From positions 1 through 37,823 of the forward strand of contig JAUXAW010000006.1 of assembly GCA_030619715.1 (NCBI GenBank): DNA of 37,823 bases, written 5' to 3'. Source of the DNA: a candidate division WWE3 bacterium (GTDB lineage Bacteria; Patescibacteriota; WWE3; JAUXAW01). Positions 22,800 through 30,203 of this stretch are shown piece by piece. The number at the start of each line of letters is the position of its first letter. Position 1 is the stretch's first letter. Both the position numbers and the translations under genes were made by a program. Below the pieces are notes generated by a model. It saw only the letters and a list, made by a program, of their open reading frames with translations. It did not search any database and was not told where the DNA came from.

Positions 22800-23234
22800 A
22801 TGTCAAAATGGGAAAGGGATCTTGGACCCTGGATTCGCTTTCTGAATGGCGTCATAGAAAGGCTAAAAGAAACCGATCCAAAGTTTAGCATCTATACAGA
22901 CGGACCTTGGCACGGTTTTGGGCCTATCTGGATGCGCCACTTTAAGCGAAAAACTGGGGGACTCCCGAGGGGCGTTGCCGTCAAATGGGAAACGATCTAC
23001 ATTTTGTTTTTGCCAACGATGTTTGATGGTGTCCCTCTGGACCCCAACAGACTCCCCATGTGCCAGATAAAAGAGATGGAGAGAGATTTTAAACAGTCCT
23101 CTGCACTAATGCTTCACCAGGTCCATAAGCTAGCCGGTGAGAGCTGGCGCAATGCTTGGGAAGAGGTGAAGGCTACGTGGGAGGCGAAGGGTCGTGAGGT
23201 TCCCAGTTTCGAAGAGTTTCTCCAAGAAGATTGA
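22800..23234 (+). CDS. Uncharacterised 144-residue protein
   Basis: Soluble and Trp-rich (KWERDLGPWIRFLNGVIERL, GPWHGFGPIWMRHFKRK), with a long helix at the end (WRNAWEEVKATWEAKGREV). No domain recognised. It is an independent unit: promoter near 22741-22749, ribosome site AAAGGGAGG, terminator 23256-23291. Composition resembles the other strongly promoted orphan genes here. Confidence 0.8.
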   Translation: MSKWERDLGPWIRFLNGVIERLKETDPKFSIYTDGPWHGFGPIWMRHFKRKTGGLPRGVAVKWETIYILFLPTMFDGVPLDPNRLPMCQIKEMERDFKQSSALMLHQVHKLAGESWRNAWEEVKATWEAKGREVPSFEEFLQED

Positions 23235-23255
23235 GATGGCAGGGCCCCACATAGG

Positions 23256-23291
23256 CTCGGAGGATGTACTATCTCCTCCGAGTTTTTCTTT
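23256..23291 (+). terminator. Terminator of the 22800 gene
   Basis: CTCGGAGGA and TCCTCCGAG pair perfectly around TGTACTATC, followed by TTTTTCTTT. Confidence 0.95.
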
Positions 23292-23296
23292 GCGGC

Positions 23297-23348
23297 AAGA
23301 AACAAAATAGCGGATCGAGGGTGAAAATGAAACTCACCGACGATCCGC
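23297..23348 (-). terminator. Terminator of the 23380 gene
   Basis: On the minus strand GCGGATCG/CGATCCGC with an inner GGTGA/TCACC stem is followed by TATTTTGTTT. It directly faces the plus-strand terminator. Confidence 0.85.
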
Positions 23349-23379
23349 TTCCGCTGGATGTACAAAGCTCCCGGTACCC

Positions 23380-23616
23380 TTACTGCGCTGGCCCTCTTTG
23401 GCGGCCATGGCGTATCCGCACCCCAGCGGTGGGCCACGCTCGCAACCAGGCTGAACACCCACCATTGACCCCACGCGGTTTCTGGCGAGGGTGGGTGGCT
23501 GCTGGACGCGGGCGGACGATCACCGGCTCCTCCACCCTAGGCTTCTCAGCGCGCTGGAAAAACCGATCCCATAACCGCCGCAGGAAACTACGTACCTGAT
23601 CGAAAAACTCTCGCAT
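23380..23616 (-). CDS. Small 78-residue protein, amphipathic N-terminus
   Basis: MREFFDQVRSFLRRLWDRFF is a strongly amphipathic basic helix; the rest is Pro/Arg-rich and probably disordered. It has a full expression unit: TTGACA-17-TATAAA promoter, GAAAGGAGAG site before the ATG, and its own terminator, so it is likely real despite the odd composition. It could bind membrane or nucleic acid; no family recognised. Confidence 0.7.
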   Translation of the reverse strand: MREFFDQVRSFLRRLWDRFFQRAEKPRVEEPVIVRPRPAATHPRQKPRGVNGGCSAWLRAWPTAGVRIRHGRQRGPAQ

Positions 23617-23679
23617 TGGTCTTTCTCTCCTTTCGCTATGAATGATTGACCCGCCGATCTTCCGGATTTGCGTAGTCTA

Positions 23680-23708
23680 TTTATACCACAAACCAACCCT
23701 CCTGTCAA
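23680..23708 (-). promoter_or_regulatory. Promoter of the 23380 gene
   Basis: TTGACA (23703-23708), 17-nt spacer, TATAAA (23680-23685) on the minus strand. Confidence 0.85.
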
Positions 23709-23724
23709 GTGCTAGAGGACAGAC

Positions 23725-23753
23725 TTGACACGGTTTTAAAATTGTGTTATTTT
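23725..23753 (+). promoter_or_regulatory. Promoter of the T-box leader
   Basis: TTGACA (23725-23730), 17-nt spacer, TATTTT (23748-23753). It is back to back with the promoter at 23680-23708. Transcription would start near 23760. Confidence 0.65.
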
Positions 23754-23775
23754 ATAGTCACAATTTAACCAAAGG

Positions 23776-24084
23776 CGCTAATTATCAAGGAATAGTAGGT
23801 TGGGAGGTGGGTTGCTAGCGAGTCAACGACGGTGGAAGGTTGACAACCACGAGCAAGCCGAACACGCCTTGAGACCCTAAGAGAAAATCGAAGGGGCGCT
23901 GCTCGGGGGAAATACCGAGACGGTAAGTTCGGCCGTAATAAATGGACACCCGGTGTCGTAAAAACGGAGCCGGGATTGAGTGGTCAGACTGAGCAATCGG
24001 TTTGGCAACAAGGATGGGACCGCGGAGGTTCAAAAAGGCCTTCGTTCCTTTATCACGAAAGTGGTAGGTGAACGAGGGCTTTTT
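23776..24084 (+). promoter_or_regulatory. T-box riboswitch, predicted tRNA-His sensor
   Basis: AACAAGGATGGGACCGCG (24007-24024) matches the T-box consensus AANNAGGGUGGNACCGCG at all but one fixed position. TTCGTTCCTT (24041-24050) can pair with AAGG and GCGGA to form the antiterminator. Alternatively GCCTTCGTTC (24038-24047) pairs with GAACGAGGGC (24070-24079), then TTTTT: a terminator. Upstream is a short specifier hairpin: GGTTGCT/AGCAAGCC and GTCAAC/GTTGAC enclose an internal loop with AACCACG, which holds the His codon CAC. Stems CCTTGAG/CTCGGGG, TACCG/CGGTA and GACACC/GGTGTC follow. The UGGN base is G, which calls for C73, the tRNA-His discriminator. hisS lies downstream. This 506-nt gap holds no gene. 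Confidence 0.9.
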
Positions 24085-24122
24085 GCGTTTAGCCCTCAAA
24101 ATACAAAGAAAGGAGGTTGAGG

Positions 24123-24317
24123 ATGAGCTTAGAACAGGTGGTGGAAATCAGAGGTAGGCTGTGGCAGATTCTGGCAGATCTCAGATCCCTGGCGAAAGAC
24201 AACAAAGCCAGCAATAAGGCCCCATTCAGTAACGAGCGTCTAGCCGACGCAATCGGCATCATCAAAGACGAGCTGGGATGCCACGTAAAACCACCGGGGC
24301 CGCTGAGCCCCCACTAG
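24123..24317 (+). CDS. 64-residue ORF directly behind the T-box
   Basis: ATG 24123 follows AGGAGG by 6 nt; the track's start is an upstream TTG. The product MSLEQVVEIRGRLWQILADL... is helical in its first half, with DELGCHVKPPGPLSPH at the end. It contains only two His, so it is not a His-rich leader peptide. It is the first gene under T-box control. No family recognised. Confidence 0.65.
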   Translation: MSLEQVVEIRGRLWQILADLRSLAKDNKASNKAPFSNERLADAIGIIKDELGCHVKPPGPLSPH

Positions 24318-24339
24318 ACAAAGAAGGGGAGGGGAACGA

Positions 24340-24394
24340 GGGGTAGGAGAGGAAGTCTAAAGCTTGCACTAAAGGGCTTCCTCCCTACTCCCCC
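24340..24394 (+). terminator. Long hairpin between the 64-residue ORF and hisS
   Basis: GGGGTAGGAGAGGAAG pairs imperfectly with CTTCCTCCCTACTCCCC around a 21-nt loop, followed by ATCACATTTT. It may partly terminate T-box transcripts. A possible separate hisS promoter (TTGAAG-18-TAGGAT) starts at about 24411. Confidence 0.5.
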
Positions 24395-24455
24395 ATCACA
24401 TTTTAGATAATTGAAGAACAAGAATCAAAAGTGTTAGGATGAAGGAGGATTAATT

Positions 24456-25724
24456 ATGAATAAAAAAATTAAGCCACAAACACTTAAAGGCTTCCGAGAT
24501 TTTTTGCCGGATGAGATGAGAATCCGGAATTTTGTGTTGGGAGTTTGCAAAGAAGTTTTTGAATCTTTTGGGTTTGAGCCGTTGGAGACACCGTCGCTGG
24601 AATACGCTTCAACCTTGCTGGGAAAATACGGCGAGGAAGCCGACCGTTTGGTTTACACCTTCAAAGACCGCGGCGACCGCGAGGTTGGTTTAATTTATGA
24701 CCTGACTGTCCCCGTCAGCCGCGTCCTAGCCACCTACCGCGACGAGATTTCGCTGCCTTTTAAGCGCTACCAAATCCAGCGCGTCTGGCGAGCGGAAAAA
24801 CCGCAAAAAGGCCGCTTTCGCGAATTTGTTCAGTGTGATTTTGATATTTTTGGGGTTGCTTCTCCTCTAGCCGACGCCGAAATTATTGCCGTGATTTATC
24901 AGGTCCTCAAAAAATTAGGTTTTGATGACTTCAAAATTCGTATCAATTCCCGTCCCCTCCTCTTTTCTATCCTAGAGGAAGTAGGAATAACGGAAAAAAA
25001 TCAGCAGCTTGAAGTCTTGCGTATCGTCGACAAACTCGATAAACTGCCAGAGGAAAAGCTTATCGAAGACTTGCAAAAAAAGAATTTATCTTATTCGACA
25101 TGCGATCGCTTGCTAAACATGATAAAGCAAACTGTCCCAGATGAAAATACTGAGAGGATACTGAGTTACCTCCAGGCAATGGGCCTAGAGGAGAAATACT
25201 ATTGTTTTGATCCTACTCTTGTCCGCGGTTTAGACTATTACACCGGCCCGATTTTCGAGGCGGTCGTCGGAGATTCCAAGAATAGTGTTGCCGGCGGTGG
25301 AAGATATGACAACCTGATCAAGCAGATGGGTGGACCAAATGTTCCCGCCACCGGCTGCTCCCTCGGCCTCGACCGCATCTGTGAAATTCTTTCAGAGCGA
25401 GGCTCTGCAAATAAGCTCAACCAAGCCGAAACGCAGGTCCTCGTTACCATCTTCGACGAATCACTAGTTGATGAGTCTTTGAAACTTACTACCATGCTGC
25501 AGAGTATGGATGTTTTTACCGAAATCTATCTTGACCCCTCCGCCAAACTCGACAAACAGCTCAAGTATGCCGATCGGAAAGGAATACCCTATGTCGTTAT
25601 CCTTGGACCGGATGAGATCAAAAGTAATAAAGTGACGATCAAAGATTTAAGAACTGGTGAGCAGGAGATGGTCGGACGTAAAGATTTAGTAAATTTTCAA
25701 TTCTCAAATCCCAATTTTCAATGA
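24456..25724 (+). CDS. hisS: Histidyl-tRNA synthetase
   Basis: Product of 422 residues. Class II core: LKGFRDFLPDE start, motif 2 RYQIQRVWRAEKPQKGRFREFVQCDFDIFG, the His-specific LVRGLDYYTGPIFE loop, motif 3 TGCSLGLDRI, then the anticodon-binding domain (QVLVTIFDE ... RKGIPYVVILGPDE). The ribosome site AAGGAGG is strong. The last ten residues, NFQFSNPNFQ, are not part of the family; they are encoded by the TTTTCAA repeat array which also provides the stop. Confidence 0.97.
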   Translation: MNKKIKPQTLKGFRDFLPDEMRIRNFVLGVCKEVFESFGFEPLETPSLEYASTLLGKYGEEADRLVYTFKDRGDREVGLIYDLTVPVSRVLATYRDEISLPFKRYQIQRVWRAEKPQKGRFREFVQCDFDIFGVASPLADAEIIAVIYQVLKKLGFDDFKIRINSRPLLFSILEEVGITEKNQQLEVLRIVDKLDKLPEEKLIEDLQKKNLSYSTCDRLLNMIKQTVPDENTERILSYLQAMGLEEKYYCFDPTLVRGLDYYTGPIFEAVVGDSKNSVAGGGRYDNLIKQMGGPNVPATGCSLGLDRICEILSERGSANKLNQAETQVLVTIFDESLVDESLKLTTMLQSMDVFTEIYLDPSAKLDKQLKYADRKGIPYVVILGPDEIKSNKVTIKDLRTGEQEMVGRKDLVNFQFSNPNFQ

Positions 25725-25747
25725 ATTTTCAATGATCAAATTTTCAA
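25691..25747. repeat. TTTTCAA array across the hisS/EamA junction
   Basis: AATTTTC AATTCTC AAATCCC AATTTTC AATGAATTTTC AATGATC AAATTTTC, mainly 7-nt steps. It encodes the HisRS tail, the stop TGA, and the ATG plus first codons (MIKFSN) of the next gene. Confidence 0.9.
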
Positions 25748-26655
25748 ACACCGCTATCATTGCTATTCTCGCAGTGACAGCAATATGGGGACTAGCTGGG
25801 CCGGTCATTGTTTGGACACTTCAACACATTCCCCCATTTACTTTCTTGTTTTTAAGATTTCTAATTGCTTCAGTTGTCATCTTGCCCTTTGCTTTGAAAG
25901 CAAAATTTTGGCGGGAAATTAACCGGCAGAACCTGCCGACGCTTCTTGGCCTTTCGCTTTTGAGCACGACCGTCGGACTTGGGCTCCTTTTTTACGGCTA
26001 CCAGTTCACCACCGCCCTCGACGGCTCGTTAATCGCCCTGCTCGCCCCCCTTTTAATCATCGCCGGCGGCGCTTTTTTCTTAAAAGAAGAAATTACCACC
26101 CTCGAAAAAATCGGACTCCTGGTCGCTTTTGCCGGCAGTATCGTCACCCTCATCCAGCCGCTACTTGAAAAAGGAATCGCCGGAGAAAAAGCGGCCCTGG
26201 GAAACTTCCTTATTCTTTTGTACCATATCTCCTGGGCGACCTATGCTCTTTGGAATAAAAGAATTGGTAAGAAGTTTAGTACACTGACAATGACGGCGGT
26301 ACCGATTTTTATCTCTGTTCCAATCTTTGCGCTGCTTGCTGGCTTCGAAAACCAAAATTTTCAATTTTCAATTTTCAATGTTCAATCAATTTTCAATTCC
26401 CAATTTACAAGTGCTCTGCCAGGAATTCTCTATATGTCATTGCTATCCTACATCGTCGCCTACTACCTCTATGAGTGGTCAGTTAGACGAATCGAGGTTT
26501 CCGAAGCCGCTCTCTTCGGCTACCTCCAACCCATCTTCGCCTTCCCCGCCGCCTACCTTTTGCTCGGTGAAGTTCCAACGCGCTACTTCCTCCTTGGTGC
26601 GAGTTTAATTGGGATCGGGGTGTTTCTGACGGAGTGTAGAAAGAAGCACCAATGA
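25732..26655 (+). CDS. EamA/DMT-family membrane transporter
   Basis: Product of 307 residues with ten hydrophobic segments arranged as two EamA repeats: NTAIIAILAVTAIWGLAGPV, PPFTFLFLRFLIASVVI, then ISWATYALWNKRIGKK opening the second half and EVSEAALFGYLQPIFAFPAAYLLLGE near the end. It is a drug/metabolite transporter of unknown substrate. A repeat array encodes an unusual loop of ~22 residues (ENQNFQFSIFNVQSIFNSQF) between segments in the second half. It starts 7 nt after hisS. Confidence 0.9.
   Translation: MIKFSNTAIIAILAVTAIWGLAGPVIVWTLQHIPPFTFLFLRFLIASVVILPFALKAKFWREINRQNLPTLLGLSLLSTTVGLGLLFYGYQFTTALDGSLIALLAPLLIIAGGAFFLKEEITTLEKIGLLVAFAGSIVTLIQPLLEKGIAGEKAALGNFLILLYHISWATYALWNKRIGKKFSTLTMTAVPIFISVPIFALLAGFENQNFQFSIFNVQSIFNSQFTSALPGILYMSLLSYIVAYYLYEWSVRRIEVSEAALFGYLQPIFAFPAAYLLLGEVPTRYFLLGASLIGIGVFLTECRKKHQ
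26352..26411. repeat. TTTTCAA array inside the EamA gene
   Basis: CAAAATTTTCAATTTTCAAT and following copies in 7-nt steps, in frame, encoding NFQFSIFNVQSIFNSQF in a loop between membrane segments. The orientation used contains no stop in any frame. Confidence 0.9.
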
Positions 26656-26704
26656 GTCACGAAGGAGGTAACAGATAAATCTGTCACTTCATCCCCCGAT
26701 TGTG

Positions 26705-26710
26705 TATAAT
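26705..26710 (+). promoter_or_regulatory. -10 box of rpmE-prfA
   Basis: Perfect TATAAT, 9 nt before the rpmE ATG (26720); no Shine-Dalgarno site, so a leaderless message is likely. Confidence 0.65.
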
Positions 26711-26719
26711 ACCAATACC

Positions 26720-27013
26720 ATGAAAAAAGAGATTCATCCAAAGTGGTATCCGGAAGCGAAAATAAGTTGCGCCTGCGGGCATAAGTTTACTGCCGGGGCG
26801 ACGGTGCCGGAAATAAGAGTCGAAATCTGCAGCCAATGCCATCCCTTCTACACCGGCCAGGAAAAGCTGGTCGATACTGCCGGCAGGGTGGAAAAGTTTG
26901 AAAGAAAACTTGCAACCGCAAAAGCGCAAAAAACAACCAAAAAGCGCAAAAAGGGCAAGGTTGAGAAGGTTGACGAGAGACCGAAGACGTTGAAGGAAAT
27001 GTTGGGGACATGA
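26720..27013 (+). CDS. rpmE: 50S ribosomal protein L31 (zinc-binding type)
   Basis: From [20 protein letters not shown] the product is 97 residues. The zinc ligands CAC and CSQC are present, and [23 protein letters not shown] is the L31 signature. A basic Lys-rich extension of ~30 residues follows the usual end. The stop overlaps the prfA start (ATGA). Confidence 0.95.
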   Translation: MKKEIHPKWYPEAKISCACGHKFTAGATVPEIRVEICSQCHPFYTGQEKLVDTAGRVEKFERKLATAKAQKTTKKRKKGKVEKVDERPKTLKEMLGT

Positions 27014-27726
27014 CTTCAGTTATTTTAGAAATCAGAGCCGGTGCCGGTGGAGACGAGGCCGGTTTGTTTGCCGCCGAGCTTCTGCGGATGTATCAGAAGT
27101 TCGCCGCTACTCAAGGCTGGAAATCTCGCATCCTTTCAACCACAACCGGTGGTCTTGGCAATATCAAGCAGGTGACTGCTGAAATTGCTGGGGTGGCTGG
27201 CGAACAAATTTTCAAATTGCTAAAAAACGAATCTGGCGTTCACCGTGTCCAGAGAGTGCCTAAGACGGAGAAATCGGGCCGGATTCACACTTCGACCGTC
27301 ACGGTTGCTATTTTGCCCAAAGTTTCCCCGACCAAAGCAGAAATCAACCCCAAGGATCTTAAAATTGAGACTTTCAGGGCCTCGGCTCCCGGCGGCCAAC
27401 ACATGCAAAAATCGGAAACAGCGGTGCGAATTACTCACCTACCGACGGGAATCGTTGCTTCCTGCCAAGACGAACGGTCGCAGAAGCAAAACAAAATCAA
27501 GGCCGAAGAGGTTCTGCGCAGCCGCCTGTTCCAAATGATGCAAAAACAGAAGAAGTCGAAGGTTGATGAATTACGGCGGGAGCAAATCGGCACCGCCGGC
27601 CGCGAAGAAAAAATAAGGACATACAATTTTCCCCAAAACAGAGTGACAGACCATAGGTTGGGTAAGTCTTGGCACAAGTTGAAAGATATTCTTGACGGAG
27701 ATTTGGATCAGCTCCTTAGCACTTAG
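27010..27726 (+). CDS. prfA: Peptide chain release factor 1, lacking domain 1
   Basis: Product of 238 residues where RF1 usually has ~355. It opens at [20 protein letters not shown], inside the PCRF domain, so the ~110-residue N-terminal helical domain is absent. [18 protein letters not shown] carries the PxT codon-recognition tripeptide as PKT. The catalytic GGQ is in [27 protein letters not shown] near the end is RF1-like. The ATGA overlap with rpmE argues that the start is correct. The end LLST-stop is encoded by the GTGCTAG-type array. Confidence 0.9.
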   Translation: MTSVILEIRAGAGGDEAGLFAAELLRMYQKFAATQGWKSRILSTTTGGLGNIKQVTAEIAGVAGEQIFKLLKNESGVHRVQRVPKTEKSGRIHTSTVTVAILPKVSPTKAEINPKDLKIETFRASAPGGQHMQKSETAVRITHLPTGIVASCQDERSQKQNKIKAEEVLRSRLFQMMQKQKKSKVDELRREQIGTAGREEKIRTYNFPQNRVTDHRLGKSWHKLKDILDGDLDQLLST

Positions 27727-27790
27727 CACTCAGCACTTAGCTAATCGAGAGCTAGGAGCTAAAGAGCTAACGAGCTAGGTGCTAGGTGCT
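27715..27790. repeat. CTTAGCAC/GTGCTAG array between convergent prfA and htrA
   Basis: TTAGCAC, TTAGCAC, TCAGCAC, TTAGCTA, then GAGCTAG, GAGCTAA, AGAGCTAA, CGAGCTAG, GTGCTAG, GTGCT. The left and right halves are inverse complements and could fold into one long hairpin. Both convergent stop codons lie inside it. Confidence 0.9.
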
Positions 27791-28893
27791 TCGCCGAGGG
27801 TAGCGGTCATGGTTAGAACTTCACCGTTGCGATTGACAGTTAATTGCAGCTTGTCCCCCACTTTGTGACCCCGTATTACTTGAGCCAAGGTGTGCTTTTC
27901 GTTAATGTCCTCGCCATCAATCTTGGTAATGACATCTCCTGCTTTCAGGCCGGCTTCCTCCGCCGGGGTTCCACTGACAACTTTTTGAATAAAGGCCCCC
28001 TGGGGAAGTTTGCGCAGAACCGAAAGGTCCTCAGTAACAATCACATACTCGACTCCGAGGAATGGCCGGACAATCCGGCCTTTGGCCTTAAAGTCCGTCA
28101 GAACCGGTTTGATGGCATTGACCGGAATCGAAAAGCCGATGTTTTCCGCCCCCGAGGTGGTGGCGACGTTGATGCCAATGACCTCGCCGGACAAATTGAG
28201 CAGCGGGCCGCCGGAATTGCCGGGGTTGAGGGCGGCGTCGGTCTGAATGACATCATCCAAAACCTCGCTCTTGCCATAGCCGCTGGAGGCGGTCACTCCC
28301 CGCCCGATGCCGGAAACGACCCCGACGGTCACCGTGTTGGAAAATCTTCCCAGAGCATTGCCAATCGCCACCACCGTCTGTCCAACCCTTAGGGTTGCTG
28401 AATCTCCCAGCTCGACCGTCGGCAGTCCAGAGGCTTCGATCTCTAAAATGGCTAGGTCAACGAAGGGATCGCGGTGAATCGCCACCACCGGGTAATCGGT
28501 ACCGTCCTTCAAGACCACTCGGTAGCGGGTTTTTTCCGAGGAAACGACGTGTTTGTTGGTCAGAATCAGCCCGTCGGACCCGACGATAAAACCGGTGCCG
28601 ATGCCGCTTTCCTCGGCCGCGGGACCGGTGAAGGGGCTAAAAACAACCTGCTTGGCCGCAATGGAGACAACCGCCGGTGAGGCCTTTTCCACGACCTCGA
28701 TTACCGCCGATTCCTCCGAGATAATTTTTTGTTCGGTGGTGGTTTGAGTTTGAACCTGAACCAGGGAGTCTTTAAAGTTTTCCCAAAGCTGCTCGATTTG
28801 AGGACCGGCGTAGTTGAGACCCGCGGCCAGGACAACAAGAGTAATTGCTGCTACAAGAACTAATCTATTTTTAGTGTTTTGGGCGTTTTGCAT
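27775..28893 (-). CDS. HtrA/DegP-type serine protease with one PDZ domain
   Basis: From MQNAQNTKNRLVL (28893) the product is 372 residues; the track start is a TTG inside a repeat. One membrane anchor (~11-30) is followed by an S1C trypsin fold with TNKHVV (His), VDLAILEI (Asp) and NPGNSGGPLL (Ser), then one PDZ (GAFIQKVVSGTPAEEAGLKAGD). It acts outside the membrane in quality control. The last residues EAPST and the stop come from the repeat array. Confidence 0.95.
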   Translation of the reverse strand: MQNAQNTKNRLVLVAAITLVVLAAGLNYAGPQIEQLWENFKDSLVQVQTQTTTEQKIISEESAVIEVVEKASPAVVSIAAKQVVFSPFTGPAAEESGIGTGFIVGSDGLILTNKHVVSSEKTRYRVVLKDGTDYPVVAIHRDPFVDLAILEIEASGLPTVELGDSATLRVGQTVVAIGNALGRFSNTVTVGVVSGIGRGVTASSGYGKSEVLDDVIQTDAALNPGNSGGPLLNLSGEVIGINVATTSGAENIGFSIPVNAIKPVLTDFKAKGRIVRPFLGVEYVIVTEDLSVLRKLPQGAFIQKVVSGTPAEEAGLKAGDVITKIDGEDINEKHTLAQVIRGHKVGDKLQLTVNRNGEVLTMTATLGEAPST

Positions 28894-28978
28894 AGTCAAA
28901 TTTTCAATGATCAATCGTTTGGAAATTGGTTAATTGGAAATTGATTGGTGAATTGAAAATTGTAAATTGAAAATTAAA
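28894..28978. repeat. TTTTCAA/TTGAAAA inverted array between S41 and htrA genes
   Basis: TCAAATTTTCAATGATCAAT on the left, then AATTGG and AATTGAAAATTG words on the right, so the two sides are inversely oriented. The S41 gene's TAA stop lies in it and the htrA start abuts it. Confidence 0.85.
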
Positions 28979-30191
28979 GTTCTCTCGCAATTTCCAAAGC
29001 TTTCTCTAGCTGCGGATCCTTGCCGGCATTGGCATCCTCCTGCGTCCTTTCCACCACCATATCCGGCTCGAGGCCGACGCCGTCAACATTCACACCTTCG
29101 GGCGTTAGCCAGCGGGCGATGGAAACGTGAATCGCGGAGCCGTCGGCGAAATCAACCGCATCTTGAACCGTGCCCTTACCAAACGACTGCTTCCCGACCA
29201 AGGTTGAGCCCTTAAGATCCCGCAGCGCCGCCGCTAAAATCTCCGAGGCCGAGGCGCTACCCCCGTTAATCAGAACAACTGTGGGCACCGAAATCAGTCG
29301 CCCACGGTGGTCGGACTTAAACGCCTGCCTTCGCCCGTCGCCAAATTCCTCGTAGACAACCACTCCGGTGTTGGTAAACTCCGAGGCGATGTGAATGCTT
29401 GCCTGGAGATAGCCGCCGGGGTTAGATCTGACATCCAAAACAATTTTGGGATTTGTTATTTGTAATTTGATGATTTCGCCAACGGCGGCATCCCAATCCT
29501 TGTTGGTTTGCTCGCCGAAACGAGCTACACGGATGTAAATCACACCATCGCCCTTATCGTCCCAAGAAATACCTTTGATCGTGATCTGCTGCCGGGTGAT
29601 TTCAACCGGAAACGGCTCGTCTTCGTTGCGTTTTAGGGTAAGCCGCACCATCGTCCCCGCCGGCCCCCGAATCTTGGAAACGGCCTCGCTCAAACTTAGG
29701 TCGGTGGTGTTCTCATCACCAACCTTGAGAATAATATCCCCCGGCTGGACACCAGCGGCCTCAGCCGGCGAACCATCAAGTGGAGAGATAATCGTCAGCT
29801 GCCCGTCTCGCATCCCAAGTTCGGCCCCAATCCCCTCGAATCTGCCGCTGAGGTTATCTTTAACCTCCTTGTTTTCCGGCGGCGGGAGAAAGGCGGTGTA
29901 GGGGTCACCGACGGCTTCGGCCAGGCCCTTTAGAGCCCCGTAAAAAAGTTTTTGGGTATCTAGAGGCTGGTCAACGTAGCGGGTGTTTAAAACCTCCCAG
30001 ACCTTCCAAAAGGTGGAAAAATCGAGATTTTGGGGTGCTAGCTCCGCTTGCTTGTTGATAATCTGAATCTTCGGAGGGCTGCTTTCGACCTCAACCTCGT
30101 ATCCTTGACCACCGAGATACCAACCGCCAGCGAAGGTGGAGATTGAGATGAGCAGTATTAGAATGTAGAGCTTTAAGTTTCTTCGATGCAT
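28974..30191 (-). CDS. C-terminal processing peptidase (S41 family)
   Basis: From MHRRNLKLYILIL (30191) the product is 405 residues; the track start is a TTG. One N-terminal membrane segment is followed by a short helical region (FWKVWEVLNTRYVD), a PDZ domain (GIGAELGMRDGQLTIISPL...), and the S41 core with LDVRSNPGGYLQAS, LINGGSASASEI (catalytic Ser) and GKQSFGKGTVQ (catalytic Lys). It cleaves exported proteins near their C-termini. It is upstream of htrA in the same direction, so the two proteases may share a transcript. Confidence 0.95.
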   Translation of the reverse strand: MHRRNLKLYILILLISISTFAGGWYLGGQGYEVEVESSPPKIQIINKQAELAPQNLDFSTFWKVWEVLNTRYVDQPLDTQKLFYGALKGLAEAVGDPYTAFLPPPENKEVKDNLSGRFEGIGAELGMRDGQLTIISPLDGSPAEAAGVQPGDIILKVGDENTTDLSLSEAVSKIRGPAGTMVRLTLKRNEDEPFPVEITRQQITIKGISWDDKGDGVIYIRVARFGEQTNKDWDAAVGEIIKLQITNPKIVLDVRSNPGGYLQASIHIASEFTNTGVVVYEEFGDGRRQAFKSDHRGRLISVPTVVLINGGSASASEILAAALRDLKGSTLVGKQSFGKGTVQDAVDFADGSAIHVSIARWLTPEGVNVDGVGLEPDMVVERTQEDANAGKDPQLEKALEIAREL

Positions 30192-30203
30192 CAAAAAATC
30201 CAA

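Noticed and set aside
27010-27726. Stop-codon recoding (UGA as an amino acid) suggested by the odd release factor
   Set aside because: Many genes here end in TGA at sensible protein ends (3848, 13262, 24456, 26720), so UGA is a stop.
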